Source of the DNA: Hornefia butyriciproducens
Lineage (GTDB): Bacteria; Bacillota; Clostridia; Peptostreptococcales; Anaerovoracaceae
Assembly: GCF_009695915.1 (NCBI RefSeq)
Contig: NZ_VUMZ01000003.1
Coordinates: 124,001-188,000 of the forward strand
DNA length: 64,000 nt
Reading direction: 5' to 3'
This document shows positions 51,320-60,209 of the stretch, piece by piece. The translations under genes were made by a program, and so were the position numbers. Numbering within the stretch: position 1 is the stretch's first letter; each line of letters begins with the position of its first letter. Under the pieces are notes generated by a model. That model worked only from the letters and a program-made list of their open reading frames with translations. It made no database searches and was not told the origin of the DNA.

Positions 51320-53176
51320 ATGATCATTTCAGTAAAAAAGAATAACCGTGTCAGAATGATATCCGTGACGCTGTTCGGAATTATCCTCGCGATGATGATG
51401 TGCGGCACGGACGTTTTTGCTGCATCGAAGCCTGCTGCCTCCGGGACTGCAAAGACCGCATCCGTCATCCGCGCTTCCGCGTCGGTATCTTCTGCGCAGG
51501 TAAAAACTTTGTCCAAGGGTAAGAAATTCTCTATCAAGGCGGAATATTTCACTGCGAAAAAAAGCATGAAAGCGAAGTACAAGTGGTATTATATCAGCAG
51601 TTATAAGGGATACATCCGTTCGGACCTCGTAAAATACGCGGACAGTGTTACCGTATCGGGCAAGACGACAGCGGCGGTCAATATCCGGACCGGGGCCGGC
51701 TGGAGTTATGCGAAGAAGGCTGTTTACAAAAAAGGGAAATCAGTCAAGGTGGTGCTGACCGCTTATGACCGGAACGGAGAGAAGTGGTATAAAATCAAGG
51801 TCGGCTCCAAATATTATTATGTGATTGCCCGCTACGTCAAGCTGAGTTCGACATCGTCAAAAGCGTCTTCTTCGACGAAGAAATCCTCTTCTTCGACAAA
51901 CAAATCCTCTTCGTCCTCATCGAAGAACAGCTCGTCGGGAAATTCGTCTGATTCATCTTCTTCAGGCTCAGCGACCTTTAAGGGCTTTCCTTCCAGTTAC
52001 ACAAAGAAACTGGCCGCGCTGAAAAAAGCGCATCCAAAATGGGAATTTGTGGCGGTAAACACAGGACTGGACTGGTCGGATGCGGTCTCCCGGATGACAG
52101 ATAGGACGGGAACCAATCTGGTCTATACGACCTTTCCGTACTCCTACCGTTCCGTGGAGAAGGGATGTTACAACTATCTGACCAACAGATACACGCCGAA
52201 GGACGGAGCGAAGTTTATCGCCGCCTCCGAAGGATGTGTGAAATTTTACATGGATCCCAGAAACTGGCTGGACGATACGCATGTGTTCATGTTTGAAGAC
52301 AACCGGTACCATTCCTCCTATCAGACGCGTTCCATGGTGGAAACCATGACAAAGGGAAGGAACAGTTACCTCTATAAGAATTCCGGAAGCTTTGTCACAG
52401 CGGCGAAGAACTATAACATCAGCCCGGTCTATCTGGCCGCCAAGGCGCTGGAGGAGCAGGGCACCGGGATCAACAGCGGAACGGTCAGCGGCCGGAAGGT
52501 GTACAATGTTTTCAACATCGGCGCCTACGATTCCGCCAGCGGCGGTGCGTCTAACGGTATCAGGTATGCGGGAAGCGGCTCCAGTTATCTGCGTCCCTGG
52601 ACCAGTATTGACAAAGCGATACGGGGAGGGGCTAAGTACATCGCCTCGAACTTTATCGCGAACAACCAAAGCTGCGCCTATCTGGAACATTTCAACGTGA
52701 TGAACGGGCTGGGCAAGGTAGGAACTCACGTCTATATGACAGCGGTCTACGCACCGCGCAATACGTCGGTATCCACCGCGTCCAGTTATAAGAGATACAA
52801 AATCTACGACAAAAAGATCGTATTCTATATCCCTGTTTATAAAAATATGCCGTCGAGCGCCTGCAAGGTTCCGTCCTCCAGCTGGAAAAAGGACAATAAT
52901 TATTATCTGAAGACCCTGAAGGTCACGGCAGGCGGCAGAACCTACACGAAGATCAGCAGTTCGTCGCAGAATTATACCAAGTCGTTTACGGTCTATGTAG
53001 ACAGGAACGTGTCCTCGGTGACGATTTCCGCCGGCGCGGCGAGCAGAACCTCCGCGAAGGTTTCAGGAACAGGAAAGAAATCTCTTTCGCAGGGAACCAA
53101 TACGTTCAAGGTGGTGTGTACAGCCTCGTCGGGTCTGAAACGGACTTATACGGTTAAGGTCGTGAGGGGTTCCTGA
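51320..53176 (+). CDS. Secreted glucosaminidase with SH3b domains
   Basis: A 618-residue exported protein. A basic start and hydrophobic signal sequence (about 8-34, ending V-F-A-A) come first, then two SH3b-like wall-binding domains (about 40-110 and 110-180, with T-A-A-V-N-I-R-T-G). A Ser/Lys-rich low-complexity linker (about 180-220) follows, then a bacterial glucosaminidase-like domain (about 225-470, including V-Y-L-A-A-K-A-L-E-E-Q-G-T and N-V-F-N-I-G-A). The end is a beta-sandwich (cadherin-like) domain. It cuts N-acetylglucosaminyl bonds of peptidoglycan. GGAGT precedes the ATG; the frame upstream overlaps tdk and is not used. Confidence 0.88.
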   Translation: MIISVKKNNRVRMISVTLFGIILAMMMCGTDVFAASKPAASGTAKTASVIRASASVSSAQVKTLSKGKKFSIKAEYFTAKKSMKAKYKWYYISSYKGYIRSDLVKYADSVTVSGKTTAAVNIRTGAGWSYAKKAVYKKGKSVKVVLTAYDRNGEKWYKIKVGSKYYYVIARYVKLSSTSSKASSSTKKSSSSTNKSSSSSSKNSSSGNSSDSSSSGSATFKGFPSSYTKKLAALKKAHPKWEFVAVNTGLDWSDAVSRMTDRTGTNLVYTTFPYSYRSVEKGCYNYLTNRYTPKDGAKFIAASEGCVKFYMDPRNWLDDTHVFMFEDNRYHSSYQTRSMVETMTKGRNSYLYKNSGSFVTAAKNYNISPVYLAAKALEEQGTGINSGTVSGRKVYNVFNIGAYDSASGGASNGIRYAGSGSSYLRPWTSIDKAIRGGAKYIASNFIANNQSCAYLEHFNVMNGLGKVGTHVYMTAVYAPRNTSVSTASSYKRYKIYDKKIVFYIPVYKNMPSSACKVPSSSWKKDNNYYLKTLKVTAGGRTYTKISSSSQNYTKSFTVYVDRNVSSVTISAGAASRTSAKVSGTGKKSLSQGTNTFKVVCTASSGLKRTYTVKVVRGS

Positions 53177-54134
53177 ACCCCTGATATGTGCCGCGTTTGC
53201 GGAGCTCGGCATAAATGCCGTTCAGGATGCTCCGCTTGCGGTAACTCCACTCCGGCGCAATGAGATCCCTGCGGGGCGTGTCTCCTGTCAGGCGGTGGAC
53301 CACCATTTCAGGAGGAAGCATCTCGACAATATCACAGACCAGATCGATGTATTCTTCCATACTCTGAAAGGGAATGTATCCCGGATATTCGTCTGCCATA
53401 CGTGATCCGCGGACCACGTTCAGCAGATGGAGCTTGATTCCCCAGGCGCCGCTTTCCGACACATATCGGACGGATTCCATCATGTCCTCCGGGGTTTCCC
53501 CCGGAAGCCCCAGAATCAGATGAACCACTGTTCGGATCCGATGTTCCTGCAGACAGGTCATGGCGGACTCGAAAACGGAATTGTCGTAGCATCGGTTGAT
53601 TCTCCCGGCGGTGGTTTCATTGCCGGTCTGAAGCCCCAGCTCCAGCCACATGAAATGTTCACGGTTTATCTGATCCAGAAGCTCCAGAACATCTTCCGGC
53701 AGGCAGTCGGGGCGGGTGGCAATCACCAGGCCGCGGATGCCGGGCGAATTCAGCGCGGCGGAATACTTCTCCCGAAGCACTTCGACGGGCGCATAGGTGT
53801 TTGTATGATTCTGGAAATAGGCGAGATGCCCGGCGCCCGGCCATTTGTCTGACAGAAGGTGGATCTGCTCCTCGATGGTGGACGCGAAATCGCCGCCTCC
53901 GCCAGTCCCGCAGAACAGGCAGCCGCCGTATCCCTTAGTTCCATCCCGGTTCGGACAGGTAAAACCGCCGTCCAGAGCCAGTTTCGCCATCTTCTGACCG
54001 AAGCGGCTTTTCAGCCACCGGCCGATGGTGTTAATCCGCAGAGATTCACCGTACTCATTTACTCCGGCTTTCACTTCACACTTCATTTCAGCATTCATTT
54101 CATCGTTCACTTCAGCATTTATTTCTGCGTTCAT
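53154..54134 (-). CDS. TIGR01212 family radical SAM protein
   Basis: A radical-SAM protein of about 326 residues (YhcC-like) with the cluster region G-G-F-T-C-P-N-R-D-G and G-G-C-L-F-C-G-T, and the conserved V-V-H-L-I-L-G-L-P-G-E-T in the barrel. Reaction unknown. The first 25 residues are a repetitive N-A-E/D-E-x string rarely seen in relatives. The ATG at 54134 (AAAGGG upstream) is preferred, but 54152 is also possible. The 3' end overlaps the glucosaminidase by 23 bases in convergent direction. Confidence 0.88.
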   Translation of the reverse strand: MNAEINAEVNDEMNAEMKCEVKAGVNEYGESLRINTIGRWLKSRFGQKMAKLALDGGFTCPNRDGTKGYGGCLFCGTGGGGDFASTIEEQIHLLSDKWPGAGHLAYFQNHTNTYAPVEVLREKYSAALNSPGIRGLVIATRPDCLPEDVLELLDQINREHFMWLELGLQTGNETTAGRINRCYDNSVFESAMTCLQEHRIRTVVHLILGLPGETPEDMMESVRYVSESGAWGIKLHLLNVVRGSRMADEYPGYIPFQSMEEYIDLVCDIVEMLPPEMVVHRLTGDTPRRDLIAPEWSYRKRSILNGIYAELRKRGTYQGFRNPSRP

Positions 54135-54236
54135 GTTACTGCCCTTTGTCATCACCCTTTTTTCTTCCTTTCAGCATATTTTTATGATATAATAAATTGT
54201 TACGAATGTGAAGTGATTTTAAGCGTTGGAGGAAGT

Positions 54237-54896
54237 ATGACGGAGAAAAAACGTGAAGCCGGCGACTGCGGTCTCGCATACTGCGGACAGAGTCAGACGG
54301 AATGCCGGTTTGATCCCGTCGGGAGCCGCCTGGAGCAGAAAAATCTTCTGCTGCACAGCTGCTGCGGGCCGTGCAGTACCGCTGTAATCGAGCGACTGCT
54401 GCCGGATTACAGTATTACAGTCTTTTTCTATAATCCGTGTATTACGGACCGGGAGGAATACGAGAAACGCAAAGCGGAGCAGATCCGATTTATTGATGCG
54501 GTCAACCGTCAGGCGGCGGGAGCGCGGGGCCATGTAACCTTTGTTGAAGGTGACTATGATCCGGAGCGGTACCTGGAACGGGTCCGCGGACTGGAACAGG
54601 AACCGGAGGGAGGGGCCCGATGCACCGTATGCTTTCAGATGCGCCTGGCAAGAACCGCCGCGTTTGCCGCGGAGCACGGTTATCCGATCTTCGGCACGAC
54701 TCTCACCGTCAGCCCGCACAAAGACTACCGCAGAATTTCCGAAATCGGCCGGACGCTTGCGACGGAGTTCGGGATTGAGTATCTGGACCGGGATTTCAAG
54801 AAGAAAGCCGGCTTCCAGCGCAGCGTACAGCTTTCCAGGGAATACGGACTGTATCGGCAGAATTACTGCGGGTGCCTGTTTTCCAAAAACGACTAG
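54237..54896 (+). CDS. queH: Epoxyqueuosine reductase QueH
   Basis: A 219-residue protein of the QueH (DUF208) family, which carries out the last step of queuosine synthesis in bacteria lacking QueG. It has H-S-C-C-G-P-C-S-T, then C-T-V-C-F-Q-M-R-L and N-Y-C-G-C-L-F, the Cys residues that bind the Fe-S cluster. The N-terminal 40 residues before L-L-L-H-S-C are longer than in most relatives. GGAGGAAGT precedes the ATG. Confidence 0.93.
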   Translation: MTEKKREAGDCGLAYCGQSQTECRFDPVGSRLEQKNLLLHSCCGPCSTAVIERLLPDYSITVFFYNPCITDREEYEKRKAEQIRFIDAVNRQAAGARGHVTFVEGDYDPERYLERVRGLEQEPEGGARCTVCFQMRLARTAAFAAEHGYPIFGTTLTVSPHKDYRRISEIGRTLATEFGIEYLDRDFKKKAGFQRSVQLSREYGLYRQNYCGCLFSKND

Positions 54897-54931
54897 ACTA
54901 CGATAATAATTTATTGACAAGGAGAAAATAT

Positions 54932-55942
54932 ATGTCAGAATTGATTTTGCCTGAAGGCTACAAAGCACTGCTGAACCCTCTGGAAACACAGAGAGCTATT
55001 AAAAAAATCAAAGATTACTTCCAGTCGGAGCTGGCTTACGGCCTCTCCCTGCGCCGGGTTTCCGCACCGCTGTTCGTAGTTCCTGAATCGGGACTGAACG
55101 ACAATCTCAACGGTGTGGAGAGACGGGTGGATTTCACGCTGAAGGACATGGATGAGAAACGTGTGGAGATTGTGCAGTCTCTGGCGAAGTGGAAACGCTA
55201 CGCCCTCGGAAAGTACGGAATCAAGCCGGGACACGGTATTTACACGGACATGAATGCAATCCGCCGGGACGAGGAGATGGACAATCTTCACTCGGTGTAT
55301 GTGGATCAGTGGGACTGGGAGAAGGTTATCACAAAGGAGCAGCGCTCCACAGAGTACCTTCACGAGACTGTTACGACGATCTACAACGCGGTCAAAAATC
55401 TCGGCGATTATGTGAACCGGCTCTACCGCGATGTACAGACGGAGATTCCCAATGAAATATATTTTATTACGGCACAGGAGCTGGAGGATCTGTATCCCAA
55501 CAAAACGCCGAAGGAGAGAGAAGATCTGATCTGCCGGGATCACGGAGCTGTCTTCATTGAGAAAATCGGCGGCGCGCTCCGGTCCGGCAAAAAGCACGAC
55601 GGCAGATCTCCGGACTACGACGACTGGGAACTGAACGGAGATATTATTCTCTGGAACGATGTACTGAACAGAGCTTTTGAAATTTCTTCCATGGGCATCC
55701 GCGTGGATGCCGCTGCGATGGATCGTCAGCTGAAGCTCGCGGGAAATGAAGACAGACGCCAGCTGCCGTACCACCGGGCCGTTCTGAACGATGAACTGCC
55801 GTATTCTATCGGCGGAGGTATCGGGCAGAGCAGACTGTGTATGTACTTCCTGCGCAAGGCTCATATAGGTGAGGTTCAGGTATCCGTCTGGCCGCAGGCG
55901 ATGACGGAGGAGTGCAGGAGACACGGAATTTTCCTGCTGTAG
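54932..55942 (+). CDS. asnA: Aspartate-ammonia ligase (asparagine synthetase A)
   Basis: A 336-residue ammonia-dependent asparagine synthetase resembling class II aminoacyl-tRNA synthetases. The N-terminus L-I-L-P-E-G-Y, the F-T-L-K-D-M region, H-S-V-Y-V-D-Q-W-D-W and the terminal G-G-G-I-G-Q-S-R-L motif fit AsnA. CAAGGAGAA precedes the ATG. The next gene, priA, starts 12 bases after its stop, so the two are likely cotranscribed. Confidence 0.96.
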   Translation: MSELILPEGYKALLNPLETQRAIKKIKDYFQSELAYGLSLRRVSAPLFVVPESGLNDNLNGVERRVDFTLKDMDEKRVEIVQSLAKWKRYALGKYGIKPGHGIYTDMNAIRRDEEMDNLHSVYVDQWDWEKVITKEQRSTEYLHETVTTIYNAVKNLGDYVNRLYRDVQTEIPNEIYFITAQELEDLYPNKTPKEREDLICRDHGAVFIEKIGGALRSGKKHDGRSPDYDDWELNGDIILWNDVLNRAFEISSMGIRVDAAAMDRQLKLAGNEDRRQLPYHRAVLNDELPYSIGGGIGQSRLCMYFLRKAHIGEVQVSVWPQAMTEECRRHGIFLL

Positions 55943-55954
55943 CGGAGAATTCGG

Positions 55955-57961
55955 ATGAACTATGTCAACCTTGTTGTAGACAATAACAGCAGACATACAG
56001 ATGAACTGTATACTTATGCTTTCGACGAACCCCTTTCTCCGGGCCAGATCGTGAACATTCCCTTCGGTAGGAGCAAAGGCCACCGGCGAGGATTTGTTTT
56101 TCAGACCGGCGTGGATCCGGAGATCGATCCCGCCCGTATTCGGAAGATCGAAAGCGTGGACGGAAGCCTTTCGCTGAACGGAGAAATGATTGAGACCATA
56201 TGCTGGATGCGCCGACGCTACGGGATCCGATATATGGACGGCGTAAAATGCTTTGTGCCTCACGGAAAGCCTCCTGCGCCGGGAAAGGAAAAGGAGCCCT
56301 ATAAAAACGCCCGGGGAGAATCGCAGCCGGTGGAAACCCTGACAGACGAGCAGCAGCGGGTAACCGACATCATCGGCGCAGCGATCCGGGAGGGCCGGGA
56401 GGAACGGTTTCTGATCCACGGCGTTACCGGCAGCGGCAAGACAGAGGTCTATATGAGAGCCATTGAGCAGGTTCTTGCGATGGGAAAGGGCGCGATTATG
56501 CTCGTTCCCGAGATAGCGCTGACAAAGCAGATCGTGGAGCGGTTTATCGGACGCTTCGGCAAGGAGAGAATCGCCGTAATGCACAGCAAACTCACGGGCC
56601 GGGAGCGTTTTGATGAATGGATGCGGATCCGCCGCGGTGAGGCCAGAATTGTGATCGGAGCCCGGATCGGAGTGTTTGCCCCGATGGAGAACATCGGCGC
56701 CATAATTCTGGACGAGGAGCACGAAGCGACCTATAAATCCGATCAGACGCCGAAATACGAGACGCTCGACGTTGCGGTCAGACGGCTGATGCATTACCAC
56801 GGAGTACTTCTTCTGGGAAGCGCCACGCCCTCTGTGGTTTCCTACCAGCGGGCGAAGGAGGGAATCTATTCTCTTCTGGAGATGAAGCACCGGTACAATG
56901 CGGTTCCGCTTCCGGTGGTGGAAATCGTCGATATGAGGAAAGAACTGCGGCGCGGGAACCGGACGATGTTCAGCAATCAGCTCTACCATGAGATGAAGCG
57001 GACACTGGCCGCGGGGGAACAGGTGATTCTGTTTCTGAACCGGCGCGGGTATTCCACGTTCATCGCCTGCAAGGAATGCGGTGAGGTGCTGAAATGCCCG
57101 GAATGCGGAATTTCGCTGGTTTATCACAAAGGAGAAAACGCCGCAATCTGCCACTACTGCGGAAAAAAATTCGCAGTTCCGGCCCGGTGCCCGTCCTGCG
57201 GAGGAGAGAACATTCGCTTTTCCGGTGTGGGAACGGAACAGGTGGAGGAATTTACCGCCCGTCAGTTTCCGGATTACGTCGTGAACCGTCTGGATCTCGA
57301 CACGGCGAAGAAAACAAAAGAGATTAACGGAATCATCGGCGATTTCGCCAAAGGGAAAACGGATATCCTGATCGGAACGCAGCTGGTGGCGAAGGGACTG
57401 GATTTCCGGAACGTCGGGCTGGTCGGCGTGGTGGCGGCAGATGTGAGCCTGAACATTCCCGATTACCGCGCGACGGAGCGAACCTTTCAGCTGGTGACGC
57501 AGGTGGCCGGAAGGGCCGGACGCGGAGCCAGACAGGGAAGAGTGATTGTCCAGACCGGCACCCCGGACAATTTCGCGCTGCTGGCGGCGGCACAGCATGA
57601 TTATAAAAGTTTTTTCCGGCAGGAGATTATGGTTCGCCGGTTTATGAATTATCCGCCCTTCAGTGATCTGATCGCGGCGGAATTCACCGCGGGAACGGAG
57701 GAACTGGCCAGCAGTCAGGCGGATCGCTGCAAGGATTACCTGGTTCGGGCCGGGCTGCCCGGTGCGGAACGCATATTCGCGCCGAAGCTTTCCGGAAATT
57801 TCAAGGGGCAGGACAGCTTCCGCTATCACATCCTGATTAAATGTCCCCGTGGAGAGCGCGGCCGATACATATATTATCTCCGCTTCTTCGCGGAGCAGAT
57901 GACAAAGAACAGAATTGAATGCAGCATGACGATTGATGTCAATCCATACAGCATGCTGTAA
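55955..57961 (+). CDS. priA: Primosomal protein N' (PriA helicase)
   Basis: A 668-residue replication-restart helicase. After a short 3'-end-binding N-terminal domain come Walker A G-V-T-G-S-G-K-T-E, the D-E-E-H box, and two C-P-x-C-G-like zinc clusters in C-K-E-C-G, C-P-E-C-G, C-H-Y-C-G and C-P-S-C-G. It is shorter than the about 730-800 residues of E. coli and Bacillus, chiefly in the N-terminal part. It rebuilds stalled forks. def follows 18 bases later. Confidence 0.94.
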   Translation: MNYVNLVVDNNSRHTDELYTYAFDEPLSPGQIVNIPFGRSKGHRRGFVFQTGVDPEIDPARIRKIESVDGSLSLNGEMIETICWMRRRYGIRYMDGVKCFVPHGKPPAPGKEKEPYKNARGESQPVETLTDEQQRVTDIIGAAIREGREERFLIHGVTGSGKTEVYMRAIEQVLAMGKGAIMLVPEIALTKQIVERFIGRFGKERIAVMHSKLTGRERFDEWMRIRRGEARIVIGARIGVFAPMENIGAIILDEEHEATYKSDQTPKYETLDVAVRRLMHYHGVLLLGSATPSVVSYQRAKEGIYSLLEMKHRYNAVPLPVVEIVDMRKELRRGNRTMFSNQLYHEMKRTLAAGEQVILFLNRRGYSTFIACKECGEVLKCPECGISLVYHKGENAAICHYCGKKFAVPARCPSCGGENIRFSGVGTEQVEEFTARQFPDYVVNRLDLDTAKKTKEINGIIGDFAKGKTDILIGTQLVAKGLDFRNVGLVGVVAADVSLNIPDYRATERTFQLVTQVAGRAGRGARQGRVIVQTGTPDNFALLAAAQHDYKSFFRQEIMVRRFMNYPPFSDLIAAEFTAGTEELASSQADRCKDYLVRAGLPGAERIFAPKLSGNFKGQDSFRYHILIKCPRGERGRYIYYLRFFAEQMTKNRIECSMTIDVNPYSML

Positions 57962-57978
57962 CAGACACAGGAGGAACA

Positions 57979-58464
57979 ATGGCAATCAGACACGTAGTTA
58001 AGGAAGGCGATGCGATACTCAGAAAGCATTGCCGTGAAATCACAGAAATCACTGACCGGATCCGCACAACCATGGAGGATATGCTGGAGACCATGCGTCA
58101 GGAGCAGGGTGTCGGAATCGCCGGCCCGCAGGTCGGCGTGATGAGGAGGATGTTCGTGGCGGAGCCTGCGCCGGGGGAGGTCTATTTCATGATTAACCCG
58201 GAAATCCTCGAAAAAGAGGGAAGTCAGACAGGCGAAGAAGGATGTCTCAGCGTTCCTGGGCTTGTCGGCACGGTGGAACGTCCGCAGAAAATCAGAATGC
58301 GGGCGCAGGATCTGGACGGAAACTGGCAGGAATATGAGTTTGAAGACTTCCATGCGAGAGTGATGTGTCACGAATACGATCATCTGGACGGGATTCTTTA
58401 TACAGATAAAGCCACCGATATTCACGAACCTGTGATGGAAGAGGAACCGGGAGAAGAGGAATAA
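57979..58464 (+). CDS. def: Peptide deformylase
   Basis: A 161-residue metal hydrolase that removes the N-formyl group from new proteins. The three motifs are all present: G-V-G-I-A-G-P-Q-V-G, E-E-G-C-L-S-V-P and H-E-Y-D-H, whose Cys and His residues bind the metal. A short acidic tail ends the protein. AGGAGG precedes the ATG. The gene lies 7 bases before fmt. Confidence 0.97.
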   Translation: MAIRHVVKEGDAILRKHCREITEITDRIRTTMEDMLETMRQEQGVGIAGPQVGVMRRMFVAEPAPGEVYFMINPEILEKEGSQTGEEGCLSVPGLVGTVERPQKIRMRAQDLDGNWQEYEFEDFHARVMCHEYDHLDGILYTDKATDIHEPVMEEEPGEEE

Positions 58465-58470
58465 CCGCAT

Positions 58471-59397
58471 ATGAAACTGATTTTTATGGGAACTCCGGAT
58501 TTTGCTGTTCCGACACTGCGGAAGCTGATCGAGGCCGGTCATGAGATCGGGTTTGCGGTCACTCAGCCGGATCGTGCCAGAAACCGGAAGCAGGTGACAT
58601 TTTCACCGGTGAAACAGGCGGCTCTGGAGTACGGAATCGAGGTCCTTCAGCCGGAACGCCTGAAGGACAGTGAGGAGGATCGGCGGAAAATCCGGGACTA
58701 CAGACCGGACGCGGTCATCGTCGTCGCTTACGGTCAGATCCTGAAGCAGGATGTTCTGGATATCCCCCGGTACGGCTGTTTCAATGTGCATGGTTCTCTT
58801 CTGCCGCAGCTGCGGGGTGCGGCGCCCATGCAGCGGGCGATTCTGAACGGACTGGAGAAAACCGGCGTCACTATCATGCGGATGGAACAGGGACTGGATT
58901 CCGGAGATATGATCGCAAAGGCAGAGACAGAGGTGGATCACAAGAATTTTGAGCAGCTTCACGACGAACTCTCGGTTATGGGAGCAGATCTGCTGGCTGC
59001 GACGCTTCCGAAGATCGAGTCCGGAGAGGCTGTGTACACAAAGCAGAAGGACGAGGAGGCGACTTTTGCGCCCATGCTGAAAAAGCAGGATGGAAAAATC
59101 GATTTCAGCCGTGATCCGCGGCAGATCGAGCGGCAGATCCGGGCGTTCGACCCGTGGCCGGGCGCGTTTTGTACATACGGAGAGAAAACACTGAAAATCT
59201 GGCGGGCCGAATGCCCCGACGCCCGCTGCGAGCTTCCGCCGGGTACTGTGACGTCGGTTCATTCCGACAGCATCGACATCAGCTGCGGAGGGAAGCTTCT
59301 GCGGGTAACCGAACTGCAGCTTCCCGGCAAACGGCGCACCGCTGCGGCGGATTTTCTTCGGGGACACAAAATACTGCCCGGAGACGTTCTGAAATAA
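58471..59397 (+). CDS. fmt: Methionyl-tRNA formyltransferase
   Basis: A 308-residue enzyme that formylates initiator Met-tRNA. The N-terminal formyltransferase domain has F-N-V-H-G-S-L-L-P-x-L-R-G-A-A-P (the catalytic Asn/His pair) and Q-G-L-D-S-G-D. The C-terminal tRNA-binding domain begins about residue 205. Formylation and deformylation genes sit side by side (def-fmt) as usual. Length is normal. Confidence 0.97.
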   Translation: MKLIFMGTPDFAVPTLRKLIEAGHEIGFAVTQPDRARNRKQVTFSPVKQAALEYGIEVLQPERLKDSEEDRRKIRDYRPDAVIVVAYGQILKQDVLDIPRYGCFNVHGSLLPQLRGAAPMQRAILNGLEKTGVTIMRMEQGLDSGDMIAKAETEVDHKNFEQLHDELSVMGADLLAATLPKIESGEAVYTKQKDEEATFAPMLKKQDGKIDFSRDPRQIERQIRAFDPWPGAFCTYGEKTLKIWRAECPDARCELPPGTVTSVHSDSIDISCGGKLLRVTELQLPGKRRTAAADFLRGHKILPGDVLK

Positions 59398-59459
59398 AGG
59401 ATTTTGATGCAACAGAAAGGGATTTCATGGTATACTGACTATAAGGGAGGAGTATATTT

Positions 59460-60173
59460 ATGTATTACGGATATGGGATTGATCCAACGGTCATCATTCT
59501 GATTCCGGCAATGATCTTCGCGTTTATTGCGCAGGGACGGGTGAAGAGCGTTTTTAACAGGTATTCCAGGGTGAGAAACCAGAACGGGCTGACAGGGGCG
59601 CAGGCCGCCCGCAGAGTTCTGGATGCCAACGGGCTGCAGGATGTGCAGATCCGGGCTGTCGGCGGAAGTCTGACGGATAATTACGATCCGCGATCCAGAA
59701 CGCTGAATCTGTCGGAGCCTGTATGCAACGTACCGTCGGTCAGCGCGGTGAGCGTAGCCTGCCACGAGGCGGGGCACGCGATTCAGCATGCCCGCAATTA
59801 TGTTCCCCTCAAGGTGCGGAACGGTATCGTCCCGGTTGTTAATTTTGCATCCAGCGCTTCCTGGATCCTGATTATCATCGGATTCGGCCTGCTGGCTGCA
59901 GATCCGGGCACTTCCGCGATCGGGAACCTTCTGTTCAATATCGGCGTCGTGGCATTTCTCGTTGTCATCGCGTTTCATCTGATTACCCTGCCGGTGGAAT
60001 TCAATGCGAGCCGACGGGCGCTGAAGCAGATGGAAGCGATGCAGCTGGTGATGCCGGAGGACATGCAGGGATCTCGCAGAGTGCTGCGGGCGGCGGCAAT
60101 GACATATGTAGCGGCGGTAGCTGTAGCGGCGGCAAATCTTCTGCGTCTGATCGCCCTGAGAAACAGCGACTGA
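59460..60173 (+). CDS. YugP-like zinc metallopeptidase, membrane
   Basis: A 237-residue protein with hydrophobic helices at both ends and the metallopeptidase motif H-E-A-G-H followed by A-I-Q-H, and a conserved N-A-S-R-R-A-L later. It belongs to the YugP-like membrane zinc protease group, whose substrates are unknown. GGGAGG precedes the ATG. It is the usual neighbour of fmt and rsmB in Clostridia. Confidence 0.9.
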   Translation: MYYGYGIDPTVIILIPAMIFAFIAQGRVKSVFNRYSRVRNQNGLTGAQAARRVLDANGLQDVQIRAVGGSLTDNYDPRSRTLNLSEPVCNVPSVSAVSVACHEAGHAIQHARNYVPLKVRNGIVPVVNFASSASWILIIIGFGLLAADPGTSAIGNLLFNIGVVAFLVVIAFHLITLPVEFNASRRALKQMEAMQLVMPEDMQGSRRVLRAAAMTYVAAVAVAAANLLRLIALRNSD

Positions 60174-60209
60174 CCGTGGACACTTTCCTGATAACAAAGT
60201 GAGGTCTGT

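Noticed and set aside
54935-57985. A 1016-codon open frame on the minus strand across asnA and priA.
   Set aside because: Antisense to two certain genes, with low-complexity composition typical of complement frames in GC-rich codon use.
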